64,000 nucleotides of DNA from Phytophthora colocasiae (taxonomy: Eukaryota > Oomycota > Peronosporomycetes > Peronosporales > Peronosporaceae): NCBI GenBank assembly GCA_018806915.1, contig JAGKQI010000077.1, positions 62,001 to 126,000 of the forward strand, in the 5' to 3' direction. Made by a program: the position numbers and the translations under genes. The notes under the pieces were generated by a model. That model saw nothing but the letters and a program-made list of their open reading frames with translations. It was not told the origin of the DNA and did no database searches. Numbering within the stretch: the first letter of the stretch is position 1; every line of letters starts with the position of its first letter. Shown here piece by piece: positions 31,801 through 45,586 of this stretch.

Positions 31801-32335
31801 CGATTGGGTTCGCCACTATGTTCGATACCAAGTATCGAGCACGCTGGGCAAAGGTGTGAACGCCCTGCTGCAGATCGAGAGCGGAGTTTCTCGATCTGAA
31901 CTCGTTCTTCGGGGGCTCAAACGCAAGATTGAGTTCCTCCTTGAACACATCGTACGTGCTGAAGCACGTAGCATCCGAGAGTCGGCGCCCATAGGCCTAA
32001 CTCCTCGCACGTCCGCCAAGACATGACATGGCGAACGCGACCTTCGACATCGGGTCGACGATACGTCGAGCCGCAACGGCTGTGTCGAGTTCGACAAGCC
32101 AACGAAGGAGGGTCTCGTCCTCCTTCCCCGTGTAGGTACTCACGTGGAGTTTTCAACGACTCCACGCGTGGCTTAGGGGAAGCCATCGAGGCAGCAACAT
32201 CTCATTGCTCCTTAACAATGTACCCCAGCGTGTGGCATTCGCATGCCAGTCTCGCTCACGACTTGGATCAGATCGAAAGCTGAGTGGCTTGGCTCGAGGG
32301 GCCTCAGTCCCTGACTGCTCGCCTGCAGCTTCAGC
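28876..32335 (-). mobile_element. Array unit 3 (long class, ~3.46 kb)
   Basis: Integrase C-terminal module 28876-29226, DDE core 29264-29782, zinc-finger part 29779-30003, retropepsin 30214-30417, spacer to about 31470, gag 31478-32186. It carries the long-class lesions: a missing base at ctcaacgg (near 29780), TAG in the zinc-finger region (agttctactcg) and an extra A at ttaaaactc (near 30219). The T run before the gag end has only four Ts here. Confidence 0.85.
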
Positions 32336-35177
32336 TCACTGAGCTGCGGGGTCAGGTGACGATGCTGCTGCAGATGACGCAGCCCGCACGCGCGTCGTCG
32401 GCGTCAGCGCCTCCGCGCTCGCCCCCGCGGGGTCCCAATATGGCTTGAGTAAGCCGGCGTAGAACACGGGATGTGTTTGCATCCGCTTCGGCAAGTCCAG
32501 CGTGTATGCCAGGCCCTTCTTGGCCACGACCGTGAACGGTCTGATAAAGCGCGGGTGCAACTTCGTCTTAAAGACGGCCGACACTGCATGTGTAGGTAGG
32601 TTCTTAGCGTTTAATAAAACTTGGTCACCGACCTTGAATTCCCACACATTGCCTCTGCCTTTTGCATCAGCCTGTTCCTTTTGAACATCTTGTCGCGTCA
32701 CGCACTCGTCGTAAGACGCTCAATCTCATCGAGAGGAAGTCATCGACTTACTTACGAACAGCAAGAGGGCTGACATCAGCAAGCTCGGAGTCGAGCGACG
32801 GCACAGCCTCTCCCCCACCAAGCCCGAGGCTACCGCGTGGCGGAGCCGTAGGTCTTCTCGCGACCGAGGTGGCCGCTCGTGGGCGCGTGTCGTGGGCCTC
32901 ATAGAGGATACGATACTTCAGGTCCTCATCGTGAGGAACCACCACGCGTGGTCGGTCATCCTGACCCGTGCTGTAGTACGGCAGACCGCCTTCCAGGCTA
33001 TAGCGCTGGAGTTTCGCCTTTAGGCGTCGTGACAGAGTCACCTTTAAGTCCTTAAACTCATCGCTCCCTAGAGCTTAAAGCAGCGCGACACAAGAGTCGT
33101 CCTGAGCATGCTGCTCAACCCATGTGAGGCGTGTCGGCCTCTTCGAAGTCAAGTCTTCGAAGACTTCCCTGTCGAACAAAGTTGCTCGATGCAAGTTGCT
33201 CGATGCGCCCGAGTCCACTAGGGCACGAAGAGAGTTAACTCTCTTCGACATCACGTTCAGGATGACAAGGTTTGGCTTGTCATCTTGCAGCTTACAGCGA
33301 GAAACCTTCTCGCTGGGGGCAGCAGTCCTCATCGTCGCGTGTCCAAGCTCGACACGCGAGACTGCATCAGCAGTAGGACGCCCCGCGCCTACTGGTCCTT
33401 GTGGTGAAGTGGATTCAAATCAAGCCGGATATGACGCAGAACGACTACGATGATGGGTGACGTGCGACATGGTGCTACGATAAGGACAGATCCCTAAAAC
33501 TGGGTACCTACTCTAGGGCGGATCCTAAGTTATCCAGATACCGGATCCTCAAGGTCCAAGGCCCTCGGATCCAGACTCGGATCCTCATGATCCAAGACAT
33601 CAATGAAGTAAAGTAGTTGCAGGAGAGCCAGCATGATCCAAGATAGAGATTGGCGATAAGAAAGATAGGGTACAGGATGAGAAACTGGATAACCATCAAT
33701 CAGAGAGTCGAATTTACCTTCTAGTCCGCAAGCGGTTTTCTTCAGGGCCCAAGACAAGGAAGTGGAGAGTGCGCAAGTGGTTTTCTTCAGGGCCCAAGAC
33801 AAGGGAAGAGGATAGTGTATTGGCCTCCACAGCTAAGACCGGATCCCCGATTTGGCCGGCTTACCTTACGCTAGTGAAGACCTCGGATCCAACGGTGTTG
33901 ATTGCTTAACCGTAGGATTCCTAGACCTCTCAACTACCCCAAGACCAACCGCTACAGGAGGCGGCAAGCAAGACAGTAAAGGAAAAGGAGCCCCACACCC
34001 ACCAAGGCAACCCCGGATCCAAGGATCCACACGATCTTCGAGTCCAAGACCAAGATCCCCCAACCAGGACCTGTGTGCAGGAACCCCCCACGCAACCTCC
34101 CAAGTCCCCGCCAAGGACGTTCAAGCCCTCACGCCTGTGTACACTCTCCCGTTCCTGAGAGAGCAGATCCCGCCCACAGACGGGTACACAAGGTGAGCCT
34201 CAGCAACCCCCACGGTTAGCGGAGTACCCCCTTCGTTAGTCAGTGTCTGGGCACCGTGTGTGAGCGTTGGATCCCTGCTCATTCCAGCGGATCCACTACA
34301 CCACATCCTTGGCGTTTTTTTAACGCCCGCCCGCTATGCACTCGCGTGCATAGTGACCGATGTTACTACACTTGTAACATTGAACCTTACCGTTCCTACG
34401 CTGCTGTTGACCAGCAGTCGTAGCACTCGAGAGGTCCATAGGTTCCGGACCTCCCGTCTTCGCAACAGGACGCGCCAGCTTCGGCACGTTCGCATGGAGT
34501 TTAGCTTGACGCCGGCTAAACTCCTCTTGCATTACAAGGCTGATCGCCTCTTCGAGGGTATTCGGATAATCTCGGAAGAGATATGTTTTGACGGGACCAT
34601 CTCTTAGTCCCTTCATGAACGTGACAACCTTGGTCGCCTCGTCGATCGGGTTGGCCACTATGTTCGATACCAAGTATCGAGCACGCTGGGCAAAGGTGTG
34701 AACGCCCTGCTGCAGATCGAGAGCGGAGTTTCTCGATCTGAACTCGTTCTTCGGGGGCTCAAACGCAAGATTGAGTTCCTCCTTGAACACATCGTACGTG
34801 CTGAAGCACGTAGCATCCGAGAGTCGGCGCCCATAGGCCTAACTCCTCGCACGTCCGCCAAGACATGACATGGCGAACGCGACCTTCGACATCGGGTCGA
34901 CGATACGTCGAGCCGCAACGGCTGTGTCGAGTTCGACAAGCCAACGAAGGAGGGTCTCGTCCTCCTTCCCCGTGTAGGTACTCACGTGGAGTTTTCAACG
35001 ACTCCACGCGTGGCTTAGGGGAAGCCATCGAGGCAGCAACATCTCATTGCTCCTTAACAATGTACCCCAGCGTGTGGCATTCGCATGCCAGTCTCGCTCA
35101 CGACTTGGATCAGATCGAAAGCTGAGTGGCTTGGCTCGAGGGGCCTCAGTCCCTGACTGCTCGCCTGCAGCTTCAGC
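32336..35177 (-). mobile_element. Array unit 4 (short class, ~2.84 kb)
   Basis: Integrase core deleted: ggcggag joins ccgtagg near 32845, giving the fused frame 32748-33041. Retropepsin 33075-33332 followed by TAA; gag 34320-34790 with the agcttcggcacg and gatcgggttggcc variants seen in units 2 and 11. A private change, ggttagcgg for ggttatcgg, lies near 34216. Confidence 0.85.
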
Positions 35178-38100
35178 TCACTGAGCTGCGGGGTCAGGTG
35201 ACGATGCTGCTGCAGATGACGCAGCCCGCACGCGCGTCGTCGGCGTCAGCGCCTCCGCGCTCGCCCCCGCGGGGTCCCAATATGGCTTGAGTAAGCCGGC
35301 GTAGAACACGGGATGTGTTTGCATCCGCTTCGGCAAGTCCAGCGTGTATGCCAGGCCCTTCTTGGCCACGACCGTGAACGGTCTGATAAAGCGCGGGCGC
35401 AACTTCGTCTTAAAGACGGCCGACACTGCATGTGTAGGTAGGTTCTTAGCGTTTAATAAAACTTGGTCACCGACCTTGAATTCCCACACATTGCCTCTGC
35501 CTTTTGCATCAGCCTGTTCCTTTTGAACATCTTGTCGCGTCACGCACTCGTCGTAAGACGCTCAATCTCATCGAGAGGAAGTCATCGACTTGCTTACGAA
35601 CAGCAAGAGGGCTGACATCAGCAAGCTCGGAGTCAAGCGACGGCACAGCCTCTCCCCCACCAAACCCGAGGCTACCGCGTGGCGGAGTGAGCGGGACGCG
35701 CGGATGCGCAAGGCCGTTCACGTAGAACGGGGTGAAGCCTGTCGAGGCATGCACCGCGTTGTTCATTGAGAACTCAACGAGAGGGAGCATAGCGCTCAAA
35801 CGCTTCGGCGTTTCAGCGCATACGCTGCGGAGGATGTCCTCCAGGACGCGGTTCACGCGTTCAGTCTGACCGTCGGTCTGCGGATGATCCACCGTGGACA
35901 TGTCCAGTCGAGTGCCAAGCACTTTAAAGACGGACGTCCAGAAGTGACCCGTGAAACGGGGGTCTCGATCCGAGACAATGGTCTCTGGCAGCCCATGCTG
36001 ACGGAAGACCTGATCGATAAAGATCGTCGCTGTCCCAGTGCCATCGACGGTGTCCGGCACAACCGCGAGATGAGCCATCTTGCTCAACGGTCAACAAAGA
36101 CCACCACGCCCGTGTTGCCCGCCGAGTCCTTCGGCAGGCCAAACACAAAGTCCATGCTCATGGACTGCCAACACCCAGAGGGTACAGGCAAGATCGCCAA
36201 TGGCGCCGTCGCATACGGCGAGGGTTTAACCCGTTGACACGTCTCGCACGTGCGCACATATGTGCTGACCCACTTGTACAGCTTCAGCCACCAGTACATG
36301 GAGCTCACTGAGCCGTAGTTCTACTCGCGACTGAGGTGGCCGCTCGTGGGCGCGTGTCGTGGGCCTCATAGAGGATACGATACTTCAGGTCCTCATCGTG
36401 AGGAACCACCACGCGTGGTGGGTCATCCTGACCCGTGCTGTAGTACGGCAGACCGCCTTCCAGGCTATAGCGCTGGAGTTTCGCCTTTAGGCGTCGTGAC
36501 AGAGTCACCTTTAAGTCCTTAAAACTCATCGCTCCCTAGAGCTTGAAGCAGCGCGACACAAGAGTCGTCCTGAGCATGCTGCTCAACCCATGTGAGGCGT
36601 GTCGGCCTCTTCGAAGTCAAGTCTTCGAAGACTTCCCTGTCGAACAAAGTTGCTCGATGCAAGTTGCTCGATGCGCCCGAGTCCACTAGGGCACGAAGAG
36701 AGTTAACTCTCTTCGACATCACGTTCAGGATGACAAGGTTTGGCTTGTCATCTTGCAGCTTACAGCGAGAAACCTTCTCGCTGGGGGCAGCAGTCCTCAT
36801 CGTCGCGTGTCCAAGCTCGACACGCGAGACTGCATCAGCAGTAGGACGCCCCGCGCCTACTGGTCCTTGTGGTGAAGTGGATTCAAATCAAGCCGGATAT
36901 GACGCAGAACGACTACGATGATGGGTGACGTGCGACAGCTGGTTGCTACGATAAGGACAGATCCCTAAAACTGGGTACCTACTCTAGGGCGGATCCTAAG
37001 TTATCCAGATACCGGATCCTCAAGGTCCAAGGCCCTCGGATCCAGACTCGGATCCTCATGATCCAAGACATCAATGAAGTAAAGTAGTTGCAGGAGAGCC
37101 AGCATGATCCAAGATAGAGATTGGCGATAAGAAAGATAGGGTACAGGATGAGAAACTGGATAACCATCAATCAGAGAGTCGAATTTACCTTCTAGTCCGC
37201 AAGCGGTTTTCTTCAGGGCCCAAGACAAGGGAAGTGGAGAGTGCGCAAGTGGTTTTCTTCAGGGCCCAAGACAAGGGAAGAGGATAGTGTATTGGCCTCC
37301 ACAGCTAAGACCGGATCCCCGATTTGGCCGGCTTACCTTACGCTAGTGAAGACCTCGGATCCAACGGTGTTGATTGCTTAACCGTAGGATTCCTCGACCT
37401 CTCAACTACCCCAAGACCAACCGCTACAGGAGGCGGCAAGCAAGACAGTAAAGGAAAAGGGGCCCCACACCCACCAAGGCAACCCCGGATCCAAGGATCC
37501 ACACGATCTTCGAGTCCAAGACCAAGATCCCCCAACCAGGACCTGTGTGCAGGAACCCCCCACGCAACCTCCCAAGTCCCCGCCAAGGACGTTCAAGCCC
37601 TCACGCCTGTGTACACTCTCCCGTTCCTGAGAGAGCAGATCCCGCCCACAGACGGGTACACAAGGTGAGCCTCAGCAACCCCCACGGTTATCGGAGTACC
37701 CCCTTCGTTAGTCAGTGTCTGGGCACCGTGTGTGAGCGTTGGATCCCTGCTCATTCCAGCGGATCCACTACACCACATCCTTGGCGTTTTTTTAACGCCC
37801 GCCCGCTATGCACTCGCGTGCATAGTGACCGATGTTACTACACTTGTAACATTGAACCTTACCGTTCCTACGCTGCTGTTGACCAGCAGTCGTAGCACTC
37901 GAGAGGTCCATAGGTTCCGGACCTCCCGTCTTCGCAACAGGACGCGCCGGCTTCGGCGCGTTCGCATGGAGTTTAGCTTGACGCCGGCTAAACTCCTCTT
38001 GCATTACAAGGCTGATCGCCTCTTCGAGGGTATTCGGATAATCTCGGAAGAGATATGTTTTGACGGGACCATCTCTTAGTCCCTTCATGAACGTGACAAC

Positions 38101-38649
38101 CTTGGTCGCCTCGTCGATTGGGTTCGCCACTATGTTCGATACCAAGTATCGAGCACGCTGGGCAAAGGTGTGAACGCCCTGCTGCAGATCGAGAGCGGAG
38201 TTTCTCGATCTGAACTCGTTCTTCGGGGGCTCAAACGCAAGATTGAGTTCCTCCTTGAACACATCGTACGTGCTGAAGCACGTAGCATCCGAGAGTCGGC
38301 GCCCATAGGCCTAACTCCTCGCACGTCCGCCAAGACATGACATGGCGAACGCGACCTTCGACATCGGGTCGACGATACGTCGAGCCGCAACGGCTGTGTC
38401 GAGTTCGACAAGCCAACGAAGGAGGGTCTCGTCCTCCTTCCCCGTGTAGGTACTCACGTGGAGTTTTCAACGACTCCACGCGTGGCTTAGGGGAAGCCAT
38501 CGAGGCAGCAACATCTCATTGCTCCTTAACAATGTACCCCAGCGTGTGGCATTCGCATGCCAGTCTCGCTCACGACTTGGATCAGATCGAAAGCTGAGTG
38601 GCTTGGCTCGAGGGGCCTCAGTCCCTGACTGCTCGCCTGCAGCTTCAGC
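35178..38649 (-). mobile_element. Array unit 5 (long class, ~3.47 kb)
   Basis: Integrase core frame 35509-36087, zinc-finger part 36084-36308, retropepsin 36519-36800, gag 37792-38262. Long-class lesions present. Private changes: cgcgggcgcaac near 35395 and gacagctggttgc near 36937. The spacer switches to the cctcgacctc variant shared with units 6-9. Confidence 0.85.
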
Positions 38650-41600
38650 TCACTGAGCTGCGGGGTCAGGTGACGATGCTGCTGCAGATGACGCAGCCCG
38701 CACGCGCGTCGTCGGCGTCAGCGCCTCCGCGCTCGCCCCCGCGGGGTCCCAATATGGCTTGAGTAAGCCGGCGTAGAACACGGGATGTGTTTGCATCCGC
38801 TTCGGCAAGTCCAGCGTGTATGCCAGGCCCTTCTTGGCCACGACCGTGAACGGTCTGATAAAGCGCGGGTGCAACTTCGTCTTAAAGACGGCCGACACTG
38901 CATGTGTAGGTAGGTTCTTAGCGTTTAATAAAACTTGGTCACCGACCTTGAATTCCCACACATTGCCTCTGCCTTTTGCATCAGCCTGTTCCTTTTGAAC
39001 ATCTTGTCGCGTCACGCACTCGTCGTAAGACGCTCAATCTCATCGAGAGGAAGTCATCGACTTGCTTACGAACAGCAAGAGGGCTGACATCAGCAAGCTC
39101 GGAGTCAAGCGACGGCACAGCCTCTCCCCCACCAAGCCCGAGGCTACCGCGTGGCGGAGTGAGCGGGACGCGCGGATGCGCAAGGCCGTTCACGTAGAAC
39201 GGGGTGAAGCCTGTCGAGGCATGCACCGCGTTGTTCATTGAGAACTCAACGAGAGGGAGCATAGCGCTCAAACGCTTCGGCGTTTCAGCGCATACGCTGC
39301 GGAGGATGTCCTCCAGGACGCGGTTCACGCGTTCAGTCTGACCGTCGGTCTGCGGATGATCCACCGTGGACATGTCCAGTCGAGTGCCAAGCACTTTAAA
39401 GACGGACGTCCAGAAGTGACCCGTGAAACGGGGGTCTCGATCCGAGACAATGGTCTCTGGCAGCCCATGCTGACGGAAGACCTGATCGATAAAGATCGTC
39501 GCTGTCCCAGTGCCATCGGACGGTGTCCGGCACAACCGCGAGATGAGCCATCTTGCTCAACGGTCAACAAAGACCACCACGCCCGTGTTGCCCGCCGAGT
39601 CCTTCGGCAGGCCAAACACAAAGTCCATGCTCATGGACTGCCAACACCCAGAGGGTACAGGCAAGATCGCCAATGGCGCCGTCGCATACGGCGAGGGTTT
39701 AACCCGTTGACACGTCTCGCACGTGCGCACATATGTGCTGACCCACTTGTACAGCTTCAGCCACCAGTACATGGAGCTCACTGAGCCGTAGTTCTACTCG
39801 CGACTGAGGTGGCCGCTCGTGGGCGCGTGTCGTGGGCCTCATAGAGGATACGATACTTCAGGTCCTCATCGTGAGGAACCACCACGCGTGGTGGGTCATC
39901 CTGACCCGTGCTGTAGTACGGCAGACCGCCTTCCAGGCTATAGCGCTGGAGTTTCGCCTTTAGGCGTCGTGACAGAGTCACCTTTAAGTCCTTAAACTCA
40001 TCGCTCCCTAGAGCTTGAAGCAGCGCGACACAAGAGTCGTCCTGAGCATGCTGCTCAACCCATGTGAGGCGTGTCGGCCTCTTCGAAGTCAAGTCTTCGA
40101 AGACTTCCCTGTCGAACAAAGTTGCTCGATGCAAGTTGCTCGATGCGCCCGGAGTCCACTAGGGCACGAAGAGAGTTAACTCTCTTCGACATCACGTTCA
40201 GGATGACAAGGTTTGGCTTGTCATCTTGCAGCTTACAGCGAGAAACCTTCTCGCTGGGGGCAGCAGTCCTCATCGTCGCGTGTCCAAGCTCGACACGCGA
40301 GACTGCATCAGCAGTAGGACGCCCCGCGCCTACTGGTCCTTGTGGTGAAGTGGATTCAAATCAAGCCGGATATGACGCAGAACGACTACGATGATGGGTG
40401 ACGTGCGACATGGTGCTACGATAAGGACAGATCCTAAAACTGGGTACCTACTCTAGGGCGGATCCTAAGTTATCCAGATACCGGATCCTCAAGGTCCAAG
40501 GCCCTCGGATCCAGACTCGGATCCTCATGATCCAAGACATCAATGAAGTAAAAGTAGTTGCAGGAGAGCCAGCATGATCCAAGATAGAGATTGGCGATAA
40601 GAAAGATAGGGTACAGGATGAGAAACTGGATAACCATCAATCAGAGAGTCGAATTTACCTTCTAGTCCGCAAGTGGTTTTCTTCAGGGCCCAAGACAAGG
40701 GAAGTGGAGAGTGCGCAAGTGGTTTTCTTCAGGGCCCAAGACAAGGGAAGAGAATAGTGTATTGGCCTCCACAGCTAAGACCGGATCCCCGATTTGGCCG
40801 GCTTACCTTACGCTAGTGAAGACCTCGGATCCAACGGTGTTGATTGCTTAACCGTAGGATTCCTCGACCTCTCAACTACCCCAAGACCAACCGCTACAGG
40901 AGGCGGCAAGCAAGACAGTAAAGGAAAAGGGGCCCCACACCCACCAAGGCACCCCCGGATCCCAAGGATCCACACGATCTTCGAGTCCAAGACCAAGATC
41001 CCCAACCAGGACCTGTGTGCAGGAACCCCCACGCAACCTCCCAAGTCCCCGCCAAGGACGTTCAAGCCCTCACGCCTGTGTACACTCTCCCGTTCCTGAG
41101 AGAGCAGATCCCGCCCACAGACGGGTACACAAGGTGAGCCTCAGCAACCCCCACGGTTATCGGAGTACCCCCTTCGTTAGTCAGTGTCTGGGCACCGTGT
41201 GTGAGCGTTGGATCCCTGCTCATTCCAGCGGATCCACTACACCACATCCTTGGCGTTTTTTTAACGCCCGCCCGCTATGCACTCGCGTGCATAGTGACCG
41301 ATGTTACTACACTTGTAACATTGAACCTTACCGTTCCTACGCTGCTGTTGACCAGCAGTCGTAGCACTCGAGAGGTCCATAGGTTCCGGACCTCCCGTCT
41401 TCGCAACAGGACGCGCCGGCTTCGGCGCGTTCGCATGGAGTTTAGCTTGACGCCGGCTAAACTCCTCTTGCATTACAAGGCTGATCGCCTCTTCGAGGGT
41501 ATTCGGATAATCTCGGAAGAGATATGTTTTGACGGGACCATCTCTTAGTCCCTTCATGAACGTGACAACCTTGGTCGCCTCGTCGATTGGGTTCGCCACT

Positions 41601-42116
41601 ATGTTCGATACCAAGTATCGAGCACGCTGGGCAAAGGTGTGAACGCCCTGCTGCAGATCGAGAGCGGAGTTTCTCGATCTGAACTCGTTCTTCGGGGGCT
41701 CAAACGCAAGATTGAGTTCCTCCTTGAACACATCGTACGTGCTGAAGCACGTAGCATCCGAGAGTCGGCGCCCATAGGCCTAACTCCTCGCACGTCCGCC
41801 AAGACATGACATGGCGAACGCGACCTTCGACATCGGGTCGACGATACGTCGAGCCGCAACGGCTGTGTCGAGTTCGACAAGCCAACGAAGGAGGGTCTCG
41901 TCCTCCTTCCCCGTGTAGGTACTCACGTGGAGTTTTCAACGACTCCACGCGTGGCTTAGGGAAGCCATCGAGGCAGCAACATCTCATTGCTCCTTAACAA
42001 TGTACCCCAGCGTGTGGCATTCGCATGCCAGTCTCGCTCACGACTTGGATCAGATCGAAAGCTGGAGTGGCGGCTCGAGGGGCCTCAGTCCCTGACTGCT
42101 CGCCTGCAGCTTCAGC
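38650..42116 (-). mobile_element. Array unit 6 (long class, ~3.47 kb)
   Basis: Integrase core 38981-39535 with an extra base (ccatcggacgg near 39519), zinc-finger part 39557-39781, retropepsin 40055-40273 disturbed by gcccggagtcc near 40150, gag 41261-41731. It lacks the extra A of other long units, so retropepsin and RNase H tail read on in one frame (39778-40134). The spacer has aagtaaaagtag near 40550. Confidence 0.85.
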
Positions 42117-45100
42117 TCACTGAGCTGCGGGGTCAGGTGACGATGCTGCTGCAGATGACGCAGCCCGCACGCGCGTCGTCGGCGTCAGCGCCTCCGCGCT
42201 CGCCCCCGCGGGGTCCCAATATGGCTTGAGTAAGCCGGCGTAGAACACGGGATGTGTTTGCATCCGCTTCGGCAAGTCCAGCGTGTATGCCAGGCCCTTC
42301 TTGGCCACGACCGTGAACGGTCTGATAAAGCGCGGGTGCAACTTCGTCTTAAAGACGGCCGACACTGCATGTGTAGGTAGGTTCTTAGCGTTTAATAAAA
42401 CTTGGTCACCGACCTTGAATTCCCACACATTGCCTCTGCCTTTGCATCAGCCTGTTCCTTTTGAACATCTTGTCGCGTCACGCACTCGTCGTAAGACGCT
42501 CAATCTCATCGAGAGGAAGTCATCGACTTGCTTACGAACAGCAAGAGGGCTGACATCAGCAAGCTCGGAGTCAAGCGACGGCACAGCCTCTCCCCCACCA
42601 AGCCCGAGGCTACCGCGTGGCGGAGTGAGCGGGACGCGCGGATGCGCAAGGCCGTTCACGTAGAACGGGGTGAAGCCTGTCGAGGCATGCACCGCGTTGT
42701 TCATTGAGAACTCAACGAGAGGGAGCATAGCGCTCAAACGCTTCGGCGTTTCAGCGCATACGCTGCGGAGGATGTCCTCCAGGACGCGGTTCACGCGTTC
42801 AGTCTGACCGTCGGTCTGCGGATGATCCACCGTGGACATGTCCAGTCGAGTGCCAAGCACTTTAAAGACGGACGTCCAGAAGTGACCCGTGAAACGGGGG
42901 TCTCGATCCGAGACAATGGTCTCTGGCAGCCCATGCTGACGGAAGACCTGATCGATAAAGATCGTCGCTGTCCCAGTGCCATCGACGGTGTCCGGCACAA
43001 CCGCGAGATGAGCCATCTTGCTCAACGGTCAACAAAGACCACCACGCCCGTGTTGCCCGCCGAGTCCTTCGGCAGGCCAAACACAAAGTCCATGCTCATG
43101 GACTGCCAACACCCAGAGGGTACAGGCAAGATCGCCAATGGCGCCGTCGCATACGGCGAGGGTTTAACCCGTTGACACGTCTCGCACGTGCGCACATATG
43201 TGCTGACCCACTCTGTACAGCTTCAGCCACCAGTACATGGAGCTCACTGAGCCGTAGTTCTACTCGCGACCGAGGTGGCCGCTCGTGGGCGCGTGTCGTG
43301 GGCCTCATAGAGGATACGATACTTCAGGTCCTCATCGTGAGGAACCACCACGCGTGGTGGGTCATCCTGACCCGTGCTGTAGTACGGCAGACCGCCTTCA
43401 GGCTATAGCGCTGGAGTTTCGCCTTTAGGCGTCGTGACAGAGTCACCTTTAAGTCCTTAAAACTCATCGCTCCCTAGAGCTTGAAGCAGCGCGACACAAG
43501 AGTCGTCCTGAGCATGCTGCTCAACCCATGTGAGGCGTGTCGGCCTCTTCGAAGTCAAGTCTTCGAAGACTTCCCTGTCGAACAAAGTTGCTCGATGCAA
43601 GTTGCTCGATGCGCCCGAGTCCACTAGGGCACGAAGAGAGTTAACTCTCTTCGACATCACGTTCAGGATGACAAGGTTTGGCTTGTCATCTTGCAGCTTA
43701 CAGCGAGAAACCTTCTCGCTGGGGGCAGCAGTCCTCATCGTCGCGTGTCCAAGCTCGACACGCGAGACTGCATCAGCAGTAGGACGCCCCGCGCCTACTG
43801 GTCCTTGTGGTGAAGTGGATTCAAATCAAGCCGGATATGACGCAGAACGACTACGATGATGGGTGACGTGCGACATGGTGCTACGATAAGGACAGATCCT
43901 AAAACTGGGTACCTACTCTAGGCGGATCCTAAGTTATCCAGATACCGGATCCTCAAGGTCCAAGGCCCTCGGATCCAGACTCGGATCCTCATGATCCAAG
44001 ACATCAATGAAGTAAAGTAGTTGCAGGAGAGCCAGCATGATCCAAGATAGAGATTGGCGATAAGAAAGATAGGGTACAGGATGAGAAACTGGATAACCAT
44101 CAATCAGAGAGTCGAATTTACCTTCTAGTCCGCAAGTGGTTTTCTTCAGGGCCCAAGACAAGGGAAGTGGAGAGTGCGCAAGTGGTTTTCTTCAGGGCCC
44201 AAGACAAGGGAAGAGGATAGTGTATTGGCCTCCACAGCTAAGACCGGATCCCCGATTTGGCCGGCTTACCTTACGCTAGTGAAGACCTCGGATCCAACGG
44301 TGTTGATTGCTTAACCGTAGGATTCCTCGACCTCTCAACTACCCCAAGACCAACCGCTACAGGAGGCGGCAAGCAAGACAGTAAAGGAAAAGGGGCCCCA
44401 CACCCACCAAGGCAACCCCGGATCCAAGGATCCACACGATCTTCGAGTCCAAGACCAAGATCCCCCAACCAGGACCTGTGTGCAGGAACCCCCCACGCAA
44501 CCTCCCAAGTCCCCGCCAAGGACGTTCAAGCCCTCACGCCTGTGTACACTCTCCCGTTCCTGAGAGAGCAGATCCCGCCCACAGACGGGTACACAAGGTG
44601 AGCCTCAGCAACCCCCACGGTTATCGGAGTACCCCCTTCGTTAGTCAGTGTCTGGGCACCGTGTGTGAGCGTTGGATCCTGCTCATTCCAGCGGATCCAC
44701 TACACCACATCCTTGGCGTTTTTAACGCCCGCCCAGCTATGCACTCGCGTGCATAGTGACCGATGTTACTACACTTGTAACATTGAACCTTACCGTTCCT
44801 ACGCTGCTGTTGACCAGTAGTCGTAGCACTCGAGAGGTCCATAGGTTCCGGACCTCCCGTCTTCGCAACAGGACGCGCCGGCTTCGGCGCGTTCGCATCG
44901 GGAGTTTAGCTTGACGCCGGCTAAACTCCTCTTGCATTCTAAGGCTGATCGCCTCTTCGAGGGTATTCGGATAATCTCGGAAGAGATATGTTTTGACGGG
45001 ACCATCTCTTAGTCCCTTCATGAACGTGACAACCTTTGGTCGCCTCGTCGATTGGGTTCGCCACTATGTTCGATACCAAGTATCGAGCACGCTGGGCAAA

Positions 45101-45586
45101 GGTGTGAACGCCCTGCTGCAGATCGAGAGCGGAGTTTCTCGATCTGAACTCGTTCTTCGGGGGCTCAAACGCAAGATTGAGTTCCTCCTTGAACACATCG
45201 TACGTGCTGAAGCACGTAGCATCCGAGAGTCGGCGCCCATAGGCCTAACTCCTCGCACGTCCGCCAAGACATGACATGGCGAACGCGACCTTCGACATCG
45301 GGTCGACGATACGTCGAGCCGCAACGGCTGTGTCGAGTTCGACAAGCCAACGAAGGAGGGTCTCGTCCTCCTTCCCCGTGTAGAGTACTTCACGTGGAGT
45401 TTTCAACGACTCCACGCGTGGCTGAGGGGAAGCCATCGAGGCAGCAACATCTCATTGCTCCTTAACAATGTACCCCAGCGTGTGGCATTCGCATGCCAGT
45501 CTCGCTCACGACTTGGATCAGATCGAAAGCTGAGTGGCTTGGCTCGAGGGGCCTCAGTCCCTGACTGCTCGCCTGCAGCTTCCAGC
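42117..45586 (-). mobile_element. Array unit 7 (long class, ~3.47 kb)
   Basis: C-terminal module 42117-42428, integrase core 42447-43025, retropepsin 43457-43738, spacer about 43800-44715. Gag 44731-45436 is split by several indels (gcatcgggag near 44897, cctttggtc near 45034, tagagtacttc near 45383). The gag half marks the beginning of the indel-rich part of the array. Confidence 0.82.

Noticed and set aside
41987..42229. + strand frame over the pol end and linker encoding a Leu/Gln-rich helix ([22 protein letters not shown]) resembling a gag N-terminus
   Set aside because: It lies antisense to the low-complexity pol C-terminus and has no downstream gag on the + strand; the resemblance is probably compositional.
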